Of a stretch of 64,000 nucleotides of DNA, positions 1 through 15,658 are shown piece after piece (positions within the stretch are counted from its first letter, which is position 1; each line of letters starts with the position of its first letter). The notes under the pieces are model-generated. The model was not told the DNA's origin. It worked only from the letters and a program-made list of their open reading frames with translations, and searched no databases. A program made the translations under genes and the position numbers. This DNA is from Saururus chinensis (lineage: Eukaryota; Streptophyta; Magnoliopsida; Piperales; Saururaceae), in NCBI GenBank assembly GCA_035235625.1, contig CP141143.1:17157092-17221091 (forward strand). The letters run 5' to 3'.

Positions 1-729
1 GAACTTCGAGTTTGTTATTAACGTAAAGGAGTCCCAGATGTGCGCACCCTCTGAAGTGTTCTCTCCGTGAAAATGTAAAGAGTTCTGAACTTGCTTGGCG
101 CAAGGAGTTGACTTACCCAAAGCCCTATACCAATCATAAATCAAAACAGAATATCAATTTTTTTTCTTTGCAATCTAGTGGTCCGAAAGGAACATCTGGC
201 ACACAGGCAGAAACTTCAGGTATCTTTCATTTTTCCGTCATTCTCTCTCTCTTTCTATCTTTCTTCTTCTTCTTCTTCATGTTTTTATTGTTCTTGTGAT
301 ATCATTGCTAAAGCCACCATCACTACTTAACTGGTGCTAAACCTCTGCGAGGAAAAGGAACTTATCCAACTTTATGCCAATTTAAGAACCATTAACCACT
401 ACAGAATGTTCCTTGTATTAGCTTGACTTCTTTTGCGTCTTTAAGACTGTTTTAAATGTGAGTAATAATTCTTTTCATGAAAAGAGTCTGCAGCTGTTTT
501 GCATGATAAAGATGGTCGCAACAAAGAAGAAAGGACTGAAGATCAATGTGAAGAATTTGTTGTTAGAAAAAGGAACAAGGGCAGATATTGATCCTGCTAC
601 AGTATGATATACTTCGGAAGTAAGATTTAAATTTATTCTTCATACATTAAAGAACAGATTTGCATGCCTGCTGAATAGAAAATAAACAGAATTTTTGGAT
701 GGTGTCTAATCCTATTTTGCCATTTCCAG
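1..729. other. Left edge, possible upstream exons of the AIPP2-like gene
   Basis: No complete exon can be fixed here. A stretch around 500-600 on the plus strand is open and charged (Lys/Glu/Arg-rich) and may be an upstream exon or exon relic of the gene that follows. Its open frame does not join in phase to the exon at 730, and that frame stops at about 590. A CT-rich run lies at about 240-280. Any PHD finger of the family would lie to the left of this window. Confidence 0.3.
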
Positions 730-3039
730 CGGAAGCTTTGAAATTGTTGGCTCAGATTTTCGAAGAGATGTTTTGGATGGAATCAATGGTCATGTTTCAC
801 GGCTTATAAGTCAGAAAGCTTTTGAATCTGTTAAACATATTCCTGAAAAACTTTTGGTTTATGCGCAACCTTTTTCTTATGTTTGGCCACAAGTATTTTG
901 CAGACATCCTCCTGATGTTAATGATGTTGCAGTCTACTTTTCGACTGATGATAAGGTCTGCTTCCACATCTTAATCTTCAGCAATTATTCTCAAATGCCC
1001 CCGGTTTATAACAGGCATAAATGAAGAACTTTAAAACTGATCTTGTTTTTATATCTGCTTTTTTATTAGTATGCTTCTAAACTATAAAGTTATTTTTGTG
1101 CTAATATAGTTCTAATAGACGATTCGCTCAGTTCTTGGAGCTGATTGAGAGTAAAGCTTTGGCCTCACGTTGTTCGCTGCATGCTGCAGATCTTCTGATT
1201 TTTGCATCCAAACATCTGTCAGTTAAAGGTTAGTTCTGTGACATTTAAATAGAAAAGTTGTTCATGCTTGTTTAGTATGTTTTAGCCCGTCAATTCTTAT
1301 TAAGCTTTTTCTGTGATTGTTATGCTTCTTGGAGTGACACAGATGTAGCCAAATCTTTCAACAGTGATGTGCTCTCCCTTTAAATTGTTTGCCAAGTAAA
1401 GGAAGCTAATATAAATGGATGAACTGTAAGTCTTCTGCTTATGGCAGAGATTAAACGTATGTAAATATAAATAAAATGCCCTTAACGTTCATTTTGGGAT
1501 AGTAGCCTGACTTTTAGTCTCTCTTGTTCTTGGGCTACCTGCTTATGTACGTTAATTCCAACATAAGTTGCTTTTTTGTCCTTTCAGCCATCCTATTTAT
1601 GAGGACAAGTAAAACAGTCTTTGTTTTTCCTGATTTGTCATTGCTCAAGTGGGAAGAGTTAAACATCATGGTCATCTGCCTATGCAACTAAAATTGTAGA
1701 TATCATTGTAAGTTCAGTTAATAGCTGTATCTACCATTGATGACACCAGTACTTTGGGTTTTCTGATTTTTGTCAGGATCAAAAATAGAAAAATGCCTGT
1801 GGGGTGTCTTCCTGTCTAGATCTGCTGGTTGTTTTGCTTCCAACAAGTGGTCCCCTTGGAAGGTTCAGTCTCAGCTCGGAGATGGGGACTGTAATCAGTT
1901 GACACCTCCTACTGTGGATAAATTGAACGAGAATGCAGACAGGCTGGATGGAAATGATGTCGAAATAGGTGAAAAAGTTGAGCTATTATCCATTAATACC
2001 TCTCAAAATAATCGACTCTTGCTAGAAAATAAAGCCTTTGGGAACCTTGCAGAGCAAGTGGACATGGAGATTGATATGCTGGGGGATAACGATGTTAGCA
2101 TGGTTGATATAGTTGTTAAGTCTCAGCTCAAAGATGGAGTCTGTGATCAGTTGGCACCTTACACTGTGGAAGAATTGAACAAGAATGCAAACAGACTGGA
2201 TGGAAATGATGTCGAAATAGGTGACAACGTTGAGCCTTTATCCATTAATACCTCTCAAAATGATCGACACTTACTAGAAAATGAAGCCTTTGGGGACATC
2301 GCAGAGCAAGTGGACATGGAGATTGATATGGTGGGGGGTAAGGAAGTTGGCATGGTTGATATAGTTGTTCCGAGAACTGTGGGTATGTTTGGAAAAGACG
2401 ACCTTACGGAGGAAGTCAACATGGTGATGGAGATTGATATGTTAGGGGCTCAGGATGTTGGCACGGTTGGTGCAGTTATCCCAAGATTGGCTGCTCACGA
2501 AATCCAAAGGGAGAAAAACCTGTCCGTTCTTCATTTCAAGTACAGAACGGGAAAGAGTTGTATTCCGGGAACAACTCAAAAAACTATGATCGAACAAGAA
2601 GGTTCTCTAAATACCCCACTTTTTGTAGATCCCGGTCATATGATGGGTGTGAATAATTCTTTAGATACTTCAGGTACTAGTAAGAAAGGTCACCTTGTTG
2701 ACTCAGAAAGCACTAAGGCATCTCTCTACATGTGGCTAGGGACTCCACAGCACTATTTGTTCCCCTAAAATGTTGACTGAAAAACAGAGTAATGAACTGA
2801 GTGTGTCTAAGGTGCCTGCTGATACTTCAAGCCTGGCAGTCGAAAAATCTGAACACCCAAAAGAACAGGCAAATCTATGGAAGAAGAGCCTTTGCAATGG
2901 AAGATACCTGAAAGTGCCTCCTGGATTTTTGAAGCAACGTTTTGAGATGCCGGATTTTCTTCCAGGCTTTAAGTATGCGCCACCACCAAAATTGACACCC
3001 TCTGGACAGAAAGAAATATGGATGAAGCACAACACCTAA
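730..3039 (+). pseudogene. PHD1/AIPP2-like gene, 3' part, with frame breaks
   Basis: The conserved block of plant PHD1/AIPP2-like proteins is recognisable. Exon 730-955 reads GSFEIVGSDF...LLVYAQPFSYVWPQVF...VYFSTDDK. A second exon from about 1110 to 1228 reads SNRRFAQFLELI...ADLLIFASKHL. A third from 1777 reads SKIEKCLWGVFLS and runs to a stop at 2766. In Arabidopsis, AIPP2 relatives act with other chromatin readers on histone marks; that role is family knowledge. Two defects are visible. The 955 donor is in phase 0, but the next exon needs phase 2. The frame also stops at 2766, just after a run of four C; the next frame (2770-3039) continues with a Pro-rich tail (KVPPGFLKQRF, KYAPPPKLTPSG), and one C fewer would join the two. 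The long exon holds an 84-residue tandem repeat. No PHD finger is inside the window. It may be a decaying copy or a good gene with sequence indels. Confidence 0.5.
1869..2490 (+). repeat. 252-bp in-frame tandem duplication
   Basis: Unit 1 starts at 1869 and unit 2 at 2121, exactly 252 bp (84 codons) apart. Shared landmarks are DRLDGNDVEIG or NRLDGNDVEIG, then LSINTSQN, then AEQVDMEIDM. A shorter third copy (EEVNMVMEIDMLG) follows at about 2400-2490. Because the duplication keeps frame, it arose while the sequence was coding, or by chance in a multiple of three. Confidence 0.85.
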
Positions 3040-3229
3040 TCCCCCAGTTATGTGTTTCATTAGCTTAGCCTAAAAACTGAGTTGAGGGCACTAATGTTTC
3101 CTGCAGAATGGTCAATTGGAAGATACCGTGCAATCATGCACTTTGTTACTGAAAAGATGAAAATCTAGATACGAACTTCAATTCAGTTCACATGAACTCA
3201 TGAAGAGATTTGCTTCCCATCTGATGCAG

Positions 3230-3440
3230 GCCACTCCCACCAGCATGCCTGCGCGGGATCCACCGTCGTGTCGCCGGCCACTATACTCAACTCGTTCGCC
3301 GAGCTCCAGGGCCTATCCTCTGCTCCCTCACCGACTTCTTTGCACGTTACGACGAGCTTCAGGGCCACCTCGACTCCATCCAAGACGCCATGGCCCGGCG
3401 GTCTGGTTGCCCCGGCTGCCTGCTGCTGGATGTGGGCAAC
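3230..3440 (+). pseudogene. FRIGIDA-like N-terminal fragment, frameshifted
   Basis: One frame gives ILNSFAELQGLSS. A shifted frame at about 3325 gives LTDFFARYDELQGHLDSIQD followed by AMARRSGCPGC. Together these resemble the start of FRIGIDA-like proteins, where a short helical segment ends in a W/F-x-x-L-x-x-H-x-x-S-I pattern. The two halves sit in different frames and a stop follows at about 3434. The piece is much more GC-rich than its surroundings. Read as a decayed or transposed fragment; weak recognition. Confidence 0.35.
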
Positions 3441-6400
3441 CCATGAATGGACAAATTCACCACGAACAATACGACCTAGTGCTACTCGCTCTACAAGTCT
3501 TCAACACATTCGATGCTTTTCTTTCTCAACTCTGCCATTCCTTACCCCAAAAAAAAACACTGCCTTTCATGGATTATATTTTCGACTCTACAATTATGGT
3601 AAAATGCATTTGTTCTAAGAAAATAAATTGATTGCCGCAGTGCTTTAAGGAGTGATCAAGAGGATATTATGGACCTCTTTGCCTTGCGCTTTAAAGTAAG
3701 AAAGAATATGGATTTTTATTCTAATCGATTTTGGGTTATAAAAATAAAAAATAAAAGATATTTGGTTAGAGTTTACTCGGATAATTTTAAAGAGGAATAC
3801 GATGATAAGAATATCTTGGCGCATAACTATGACATAAAAGATGATAGGTGGAATTTTTTTTTACATTGTTTTAAAATAAAAATGACTTTCAGTAATGAGG
3901 AGAGTTCTTGAAAAAAATAAATTTTAGATCAATTAACTTTGCATTGACCCAAAAAGTAATTTAAAGCTAAACAAGTTATTTTTAAATTAAATAAACCATC
4001 CAAACTACTTGGAGGCCTTAAAGTCATTTCCGACATATTAAAGTGTTTTTCACTTCTGTGCCTCCCAAACAGGGCCCTATATAAGTAATTGTAGTCGTAA
4101 TTTGTTTATCTTTGATATGAGGTATATTCTCTGAAACTTCTTTGATAGAAGTTATTTTCTGAAACTATGTTAACTAGAAGATGGGCGTGTATTCTCAACT
4201 CAAACACATGTTTTGGATCACTCCTGAACATCTCAGTGCCATCTAGTACTGGAAAGCATTTTATATGCTCCTAACAAAGTGCCATGTTAATGGAATGCTT
4301 GGGAGCTGTCGATATTTAAAATCAATGGCACATACATTAGCATATATTAGCATTAGTATTCCTAACACTAATGTGCACCGCGTCATCAATTTCAAGGATA
4401 AATGACTCCTATATGTTCCTTACGCAAGGCGCTTTGTCAGTAAGGAACATAAAAATTGCATCTCTAGCATTTTCACAGTCGAGTTTCACCTATATCTTAA
4501 CCCAAGTTTCACCTATATCTTAACCGACCTCTTCTCTAGTCAAATTGGGCTAGGTTTTGAATCAAACCAAATCAAATTGGATTTAAGTTCCTATTAATAT
4601 TTTTTTATTTTATTAAAAATAAATCTCATTATATAATAAAATATGTGTCTTGTTATTATTGTCCACTCGACACATGCTCCTTATGCACCACACGATTTGA
4701 ATTGCATAGCCCATAATAGTCAGGGGGTAGTTGGGTTTTTATCACACACCCGTCCCCCCTCATTTGGCACGAGCAGTCATATGATGATCCAACAGCTTGT
4801 GATGCGCCAGGCGCATATTTTGACCTTGCACTTATTAACTTTTTCCAATGTACTTTATGTTATCCTATAATAAAATTTACTTTATGTATCTAACACATAT
4901 AATATCTTATTTGAGTAAAGCGAGATTTTTTTACCTAAATCAATCTGAGAATAGAAATTATATGTAATTTTGGGTGGAATAAAAATATTAATTATAACTT
5001 ATCTATTAATAAAAAAATGTTATACCCTACTCAAATCAGGTTCAAGTTGGGTTAAGTAAAATCCAAACCCAACCCGTCTTATTTTTTCAAAAAAATTTAA
5101 AACCAAACCCGTCTTTGGGTCATTTAAAAGGTATTCATATATAATTTGAACGTATTCTATACAATGGAAGGCTCAATTTTGAAAAATTAAAGACCCTATG
5201 TTATGCCCTGAGATTTTAGAAGCATAAAAAAAATCTTTTAATAAAAATATCGAAGTTTACCCGAACCCGCGATTGGAGCACTCGCCCTAAGTAATAATAA
5301 AATTATATTTTCCCTCGGAATTACCATATGTGTACAAACACAAGAAAAAAATAATAAAGAAAATTCTTGTGATTTTTATGTGTAGTTTAAAATCCTTAAA
5401 ATCACCTCAACAATTCCCAAGTAGGCCTTTTTACCCGCACACTAAGCTTTGATGGGTCTTGCAAGGTCTAGGGAGTAGTGAGTATTTTAAAATACTCAGT
5501 AAGAGAGTTTATACTATCATGCATGAAGTAAACACATTGCAGTTTTACAACACATAACATATATATTATTTTTCATAAAAAATGAAGTGTGCCTCTCACC
5601 TAAAACTACCTCTATAGCTTCTTCTTGTTGAAGATGCTCATAGGATTTGTAAGCTCTCACGGCTCGCTACAAGTATCCCAGATATCTACTTCATCCTATG
5701 GACTTTATTGTGGGTACAAAGCAGTAACTTCTTACTCCTCCATATTGGTGTGTCCCAACATGTGGACTCCATTGGAAACCCAAAAGTCATGAAGAAAATG
5801 AAAAAGTCATTTGGAAATGAAAAGTCATGTTTTGCATTTATTAAAATGGAAATTCGGAATTAATTTAGTCGGTTATGAAGGGGTGTGTGTGAGGTCATTT
5901 ATTAGTGTCCCTTTGATGGGAAGGGTCACCATGAGGCTATATATATGCCTAGTCCCTTCACTCACTTGTCAATCTTAAGGTTCCCCATCTATTCTTGACA
6001 AGAAGAGTGAATAAGACTTGATATTATTCATATTGTTGGATCCTCTTGTATCTATATATGGTGAAGGAACAAGGTACACCTTTTATCTTTAGATATTATG
6101 TCATTTGCCTTATGCTTTATCCCTAAATGAAGATCCTGCAGCTAAAATTTAAATCTGACACTCCACTGATCATCACAAAATGTCTTATGCTTGTGGAGAG
6201 AAAAATCACATGTACTCATAGGGTGTCGAGATTACGAGAGTAGAGAGTCTTCTTATGAAACTTTTTACCCTAGTACATATAACCTTGATATATGCCTTTC
6301 GTTAGGGGCTAATTAGAGATCTTGTCTTTCGTTAAAAGCTAAAATAGATAACATGCATCCGATTTCAAACCTGATTATAATTGTGTCATCATCTAATTCA

Positions 6401-6839
6401 TAGAGCTCTATTAAAGTGCCTAATAATAACTTTAGACAACCAAAGTACTCTTGAGTCTTAAACTCATAACCAAAACATTTTAAAGTTCTTGTGCTCATAA
6501 AAAGACAATTTTTATTTAAAATATTATATTATAATATTTATTATTTTAAAAACCCTAATATCACCTCAGCAAACCATGACTATCATAAAAGAGGAACTTT
6601 TTTATGTTTCCCTTGGATAAAGTTGATATTTTAATTCAATGATATATACTAACATAAGTTAATATAAATATTATTTATATTAATATATGTTAATATACAT
6701 AATATGTATCATCAAATGTCGTAGATGAACGACTCCCAAATATACGTGAACGCTGGTCATTGTGAAGAGTAGGGCATAAAAAACGGTTCCGTCACGAAGG
6801 TGTGTCGAAATCAACGTAAACCCCTGCCGCCGGCCCGGA
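3441..6839. other. AT-rich spacer with repeat debris
   Basis: No gene recognised. An 80-codon ATG frame at 3669-3911 has no family resemblance that I can see. At 4520-5130 there are GGGTT/AACCC-rich segments of the same style as the repeats at 11.06 and 62.1 kb. At about 5751-6076 a segment starting TGTCCCAACATG contains a TATATATA motif and may be a decayed solo LTR, but no matching ends or target duplication were found. Confidence 0.4.
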
Positions 6840-10106
<3,267 letters not shown>

Positions 10107-11667
10107 AGAGACAACTGGTTAGTTGAGCATCATTATTAAAATAAGGTCCGTTCCAGTAAATCAGAAATTTCAGTAGGGACAGAATGTTCTGATGGAGTGG
10201 ATTGGGAAAACGCACTGAAAAGGTGCTAATACCTTTAGCTGTTGTGGAGATAGAGAAGTTACCCTGTTGGAGAGGAATGTGATTTTTCCGGCTTCGATAA
10301 AAATGTCTTCATTTAAAATTCTTCCTGGTGTTTTGTGTCATGTGTACGAGTTGAATCATTTTTTGGGTTACAGTAACAGTTGATATTTGTCTTTGCATTT
10401 CTTAACCCACTTCTGTAACACTTGCGTGTTTTTGATCAGTTGCTCACCGTTTTGAGACAACCTACAGCACGTTTTTTATAAGGCAAGTAAAGATACGGGC
10501 TGCTACATTATGAACATATACGACAAATTGGAGGCTGCTCGTGATGGATACGTTTTGTAAGAATAAACATGGATCTTAATTTCGTCTGCCTTAAGGAACC
10601 GGTGCTTGAAAAATCTGAGTAACCCTTTTTATCCGATCCTTATCGGATTTGTCGCATAAGTACCAATTCTTGATAGAGCTTAAAACGACCTTTTATAATA
10701 TTAAAAAAAAAAACAGCTCGTGCTGAAAACGATACATACCGTCCTAGGATTGCTTCCAAATCACGTATGTAGTGTAAAAGGGATAGTGATGCACCCAAAT
10801 ATTCTGTCCAACAAAACCCTCAAAAGACCATATCCGTCCAATTGAAACCTTCCAAACTTAGATTCTTTAAGTGATTATCATTTTTATCGGACAGATTTTT
10901 TAGGTGATTTATCAATCTTCTTGAAAAAAGGTCTGGCAAGAAAAAACCTCAGTTTGAGAGGCAAGTCCGGGTCTGAGGCTAAAGCTAGTTGCTTTGTTTA
11001 CGCTGAACAAGCACACTGTGCGAAGCTGGCTTGCTTCCTATCAAATAAAGATGTTACTCGGGTTAGTATAATGGGCCAAGTTTGGGTTAATCAAACCCTA
11101 GACTCTAATGGGTCGAATTTAGGTTTTTGAATTTAGTTTGAATAGTTATCCGGGTCGAATTTAAATTTATTATTTTTTAAATTATATCAAGTTTGGTAAA
11201 ATTAAACTTAAATAAAGTTATAAATATAAAAACTTTATACTTTTTTCGTATTTTAATTAAATCCGACGGGTTTAGGTTTCTAAATTTAACCTAAATAGTT
11301 ATTTAGATTAAATTTAAATTTATTATTTTTTAAATAATATGTACCACCAAACGAATTTATTTCATGAACAGTATAGGTCTCCATGCGCGTAGTTCATCAG
11401 GATAATCTTTTAAAAATGTACTGCACTGTGACCAGTCTAGTGGGCCAACGAAGAGCATGTAGAATGAAACTTCACTTCAGACGCCAACTTGCAACTAAAG
11501 CTGAGTAGCAGACAAACAGAAACTTGCATTTTATACAATATTTTGACAAGCTAAGACTCAAGAAAGCAGATATTGCAATTAGCACAAGCCTTGTTTAAAA
11601 AAAAAACGAAGAAGAAAAAAAAAACGAAGAAGAAAAAAAAAACTAGCACAAACCCTCACTACACATT
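10107..11667. other. Convergent spacer downstream of enolase
   Basis: The 3' flank of enolase is followed by AT-rich DNA without a gene. A dispersed repeat lies at about 11060-11340 and an A-rich low-complexity run at 11595-11642 (CGAAGAAG units between A tracts). The enolase gene and the next gene point at each other across this gap. Confidence 0.5.
11060..11345. repeat. Dispersed GGGTT/AATTTAAA-type repeat, copy 1
   Basis: GACTCTAATGGGT, an AATAGTTATCCGGGTC-type motif and AATTTAAATTTATTATTTT recur here, with a second degenerate half about 150 bp on. The same order of motifs (GACCCTAATGGGT, AATAACTATTCAGGTC) appears at 62.1-62.4 kb, so this is one family with at least two copies in the window. 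No clean ends were found and I cannot assign a class. Confidence 0.5.
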
Positions 11668-12471
11668 CTACTTGGAGTTCCTCTCACTCGACTGTCTAAA
11701 GATCCATTTCAGAACCTTTGCTCCTCTGTTGCTCCTTTTACCTGCTATTTCATTGACAGTAATCCGACATGAAGTTACCCTTCTCAGAACCTCATCTTTC
11801 TTGTCATCCCGGAAAGTAGACTTTGATTCCGAGAACAGCCCAACATTGAGGTCGAAGAACTCTGAATCCGTTTCGTCTTCTTGTTCAAACGCACCACTTG
11901 TCTTCGGTCGAAATTTGCCTTTTGATTCGCATGCTTTTGGAAGTCTGCTCTCTCTAACATCACTGGAAAAGCTCTGAGACGGACCCAGGTCGTCCATATC
12001 CCAGATTCTACACTTTTGATCCCACCCATCTGATTTTCTTCCCAAAACCTCTAATCCCTGCTGACTTTTCCTTTTAGAGAACCATCCCATATGCCAGAAA
12101 CTGCTTCTTCTTCCATCCAAACAAGTGCTGCTGCTTCTTCTTCCATCCAGACAAGTGCTGCTGCTTCTCTTCAGCGGGTACTTTGCATAATTGGCTGTGG
12201 GTCGATCACACTTATCGTTGTGGATGAGAAAGGAGATGGGCCCAACAGTGCCAACATCGACAGAGAGGGAGTTACGGTTGGAGGAGATGTCGGAGCAGGA
12301 GCAGGAAGAGAGTCGGGGCTCCCCACAATCGGAACACACGAGTTTGATCAATCTATCTTTGAGGCAGAAAGCACAGATCCCTACTGAGGAAGACGAAGGG
12401 TGTTTTCGGCATGGAGGTTCTGATGGGAAGGTCTCTGGGATTTCGATTGCTTTCCCTCTACCACCCTTCAT
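11668..12471 (-). CDS. Cys/Ser-rich protein with OCTOPUS-like N-terminal motif
   Basis: A single-exon frame of 267 residues from the first in-frame ATG (MKGGRGKAIEIPETF). The frame is open further upstream but only from TTG, so I chose the ATG. The N-terminus holds a cysteine motif, CRKHPSSSSVGICAFCLKDR followed by LVCSDCGEP and SSCSCSD, that resembles the start of the plant DUF740/OCTOPUS-like and related proteins. The middle is Ser/Arg-rich with a duplicated 10-residue unit (SSSTCLDGRR twice). An acidic stretch (EQEDETDSEFFDLN) follows, and the C-terminus is basic (KVLKWIFRQSSERNSK). OCTOPUS proteins are polar membrane-associated regulators of phloem development; this shorter relative is uncharacterised as far as I know. 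No transmembrane segment is seen. An upstream coding exon cannot be excluded. Confidence 0.65.
   Translation of the reverse strand: MKGGRGKAIEIPETFPSEPPCRKHPSSSSVGICAFCLKDRLIKLVCSDCGEPRLSSCSCSDISSNRNSLSVDVGTVGPISFLIHNDKCDRPTANYAKYPLKRSSSTCLDGRRSSSTCLDGRRSSFWHMGWFSKRKSQQGLEVLGRKSDGWDQKCRIWDMDDLGPSQSFSSDVRESRLPKACESKGKFRPKTSGAFEQEDETDSEFFDLNVGLFSESKSTFRDDKKDEVLRRVTSCRITVNEIAGKRSNRGAKVLKWIFRQSSERNSK
12101..12160 (-). repeat. 30-bp tandem duplication in coding sequence
   Basis: Two adjacent 30-bp units at 12101-12130 and 12131-12160 differ at one base (CCAAAC versus CCAGAC). They encode the doubled SSSTCLDGRR segment. A partial third unit follows. Confidence 0.9.
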
Positions 12472-14627
12472 TGTATCTGGTTTTTCTCCTTCCGAAGCAA
12501 ATTCAACAATTTCCTTAGATGCCAAGGAGATGTACAGATTGTTTGAACAGTGGATGGGAAGACGAGAACGATAAGACTTAAAGAGTATAACGAATCAACA
12601 GAGCAGTGCAAGAATTCTGATGTTCAAACAATCTCCGATTTGAACTGAATAAAGAGCGGGTTCAAACAAGAATAAAGTAAAGTGGGTTCCACGGCATCCT
12701 AGAGCCCAGAGCTAGGAAAGTGGCCGATTGATGAAGGAAGTGATGGCCTAAAGACCGTTTCCTTCTTGAAATACAAAGAAAAATAAAAAAAACGTAAAGA
12801 GTGCAAGTGTTGCTTCGATGAAGATTAAAGACACAGGTCAAGTCTAAAAAGAGAAAAGCCTCCGGAGAGAAAGATAGGCTGCTTAACACAGATTTGAGGA
12901 TAGCAAGGCCCCTAGCTGAAATTTCCTAGAAGCAAAAGACAAGAAGAATTTAGTACCTCGTAGACTCTAGCAGGTAAACTTTATTGCTTAGCTTGAGAAG
13001 GTGCATGAACACTGGACAGAAACGAACTTCCAACAGGCTTTTTCTGGTACACTGATAACAGAAACAAGAAGAAGCCAGGTTCCGTGAGGCTGTCACAAGG
13101 AATGGATGAGCCAAAGATGGATGGTGTTTTTGTTCTTCAGAGACAGGAGCAGAGAAGAATACTAGCAAGCAGACAGCAGATCCTTAAAGCGAAAAATGGT
13201 AACAAGAGAAAAAGCCTAAATCGAGTGCCTGCAGCCTGCAGGAGGATGGATTAAAAGACGAGAAAGCGTCACCTTTACGTTTTGTGCTCATGTCGCTGTT
13301 GCTGATAGCCTAATTGAGTGCAGCAATCCACATTCGGACAGCCACGACGACAACAACATAGGCAGAAGGAAGACGCAAGTTAGATCTTGAATGACGTGGT
13401 GGACAAAACGAACTTCCCTTGAGTGCATTCTCTCCTCTTGTGTCCATTCCCCTCCTCTGTCCTTTCTCATGCGACAATACAGTTCATACTTTCCTCACTC
13501 CATGTGATCACACTCAGACACTGTAAATAATGCTTGTCTTGCGTACATTTGCACTACTTAAGATGTGACTTTCACGGTTTGCCATGTTAATTTCCCCTTG
13601 TAGGGGCTGTAAACATGGTTTGGTTCGTGTCTTGATCTTTTAGTTGTCCCTGCGAGCACGCTTCTTCCCGTGATCATGGATTGCACTTGGGTACGCAGGC
13701 ATGCACGCATGGAGGGCATGGATCATTATTATATTGTACAGAAAATGATGCACTTGGTATGAACTTCTTATCAGGTGTATGTTGGGCATTCTGGTGAAAT
13801 GCTCATGGGTATGTGTTAATTTACTGAAGGGCGGCATTATGGTGTTGAGCCCACCTTTGTTTAGAGTTTGTAAGACAGTAAGAGGCAATGATTTAAGTGC
13901 AACGGATCAATTCTCAAACGGTTCGACGCATTCCATAGAGAATAGTGACTATGGTGCAGTAGGATGGCGCACAAGAATCCAATACAAACCTAAGTTATTT
14001 GGGTTAATTTGGAAGATTTTTAAATGCGATCCTATGCAATGAGTATGACATGAGCTCTTTAACGCAAACGGGCATGTGACATGAAAAACCTGCAGGCTGC
14101 AGCCCGTCACCTAGCAAAAAACACCAAATTGACTGCAGCTGGTTTTCCAGGTCACGCCCACTGCACTGCAATAGGTAGCTCATATTGGGCTCATGAACAA
14201 TGGTGCACCAAAATGTCTTCCTGCTGGTTTCGCATTCATTTTGCCGTGCCGCACAGTGAGAATGTGCATTCTTCATTTGTAAGCACACAGGCTTCAGCGA
14301 TTATATGAGAATAGCCAATGAGACAACTTGTCTATATAATCGTTAGTTAAGTTGAAATAATTTTTATAAAAGTCCCAATTCTAACCCAGCATTATCGATG
14401 TGCATATGCATTGGTCGATCTGTACAGGATTCAGGGGAGTTGGATCCATGCAAGTCTTTGCCATTTTCCAAACATTCACACTTTTATAATATTTATGAAA
14501 AAATTGTTAGCACAATCTTTGTCATTTTAATGTATTATTTTAATAATATAGCCTCCCTTCAATATGCAATTCATTGATGGTCTTTTCAAGTCCTAAATAC
14601 TCTTATGTGCTCATGTTTTATGTAATA
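12472..14627. other. 5' flank and spacer, no gene seen
   Basis: Moderate-GC sequence to about 13.6 kb is probably leader, promoter or intron sequence of the minus-strand gene. From 13.6 to 14.6 kb there is no coding pattern and no ORF with family resemblance. A Stowaway terminus begins at 14628. Confidence 0.35.
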
Positions 14628-15658
14628 TTCCCTTTATCCTAAAATTATTATCCTATTTATTTTTTTAAATTAAATAAAAAATATATTTTCTAATCACTAC
14701 AATAAAATGTACAATTAACGACGTTTTTATTAACAACGCAACAATAAACGTCACTAAAAACTAATAATAGCAACATATAAAAAAACATCACCAAAAAATT
14801 TATTGTTAGCAACGCTTAATAATAAACGTCATTAATAGTCATATATTAGCAACATATAATATTTAGCATCGTGCATAATAATACACATCACTAATACAAA
14901 ATATATTAGCAACGCATAATAATATATGTTGCTTATACAAAACATATTAGCGACGTTTTATATTATGCGTCGCTATAAGTTATGTTATTAATTTATTTTA
15001 AAAAAATTAAAATTATTAGCGACACTTTTTCTTAAGTGTCGCTAATAGTTTTAACACGACATATGTTAACATGCATCACTAATAATTTTAAATTTAAAAT
15101 AAAAAAATTTAAATTTAAAAATAATAGCGACGCTTGTAACCATGTGTCGCTAATTAACAAAAATTTATTTTAAAAACATTTAAAATAATTTTTTAAAATA
15201 TGATATACTTTCTTATATATTGACTATTTGTATAAATAACAAATAAATATTAAATTTTTAATAAAAGGCAATGTCAATAATAGATTAAAATTTTAAAAAT
15301 ATAATATATTTTATTTTTAAAATTTTCTTATTAATTTTAAGATATAATTTATAATAAAAGAGAGAGAGTGAGAGAAAGGAGGGAGGAAGAGAGGGGAAGA
15401 GCGAGAGAGAGTAATAGAGAGAGAGCTAGGGAGAGGGAGAGAGAGAGAGAGAAGGGGGAGGGAGAGAGGGGAGAGAGAGATAGAGAGGAGAGGGAGAGAG
15501 AAAGGAGAGGAGAGGAGAGGGAGAAAGAGGGGGGGGAAGAGAGAGAGAGAGGAGAGGAGGGATATTATTTTTATTTAAAAAAATAGAGTATTAGTGATGT
15601 ATATATGTACGTCACTAATACACTATAGTATTAACGACATATGTAACTATATGTCGCT

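Noticed and set aside
5751..6076. Solo LTR
   Set aside because: It has a TG start and TATA-like motif but no clear CA end, target duplication or partner; only mentioned in the spacer entry.
12472..12525. Longer start (MASKEIVEF) for the OCTOPUS-like gene
   Set aside because: The codon at 12525 is TTG, so the first in-frame ATG at 12471 was used.
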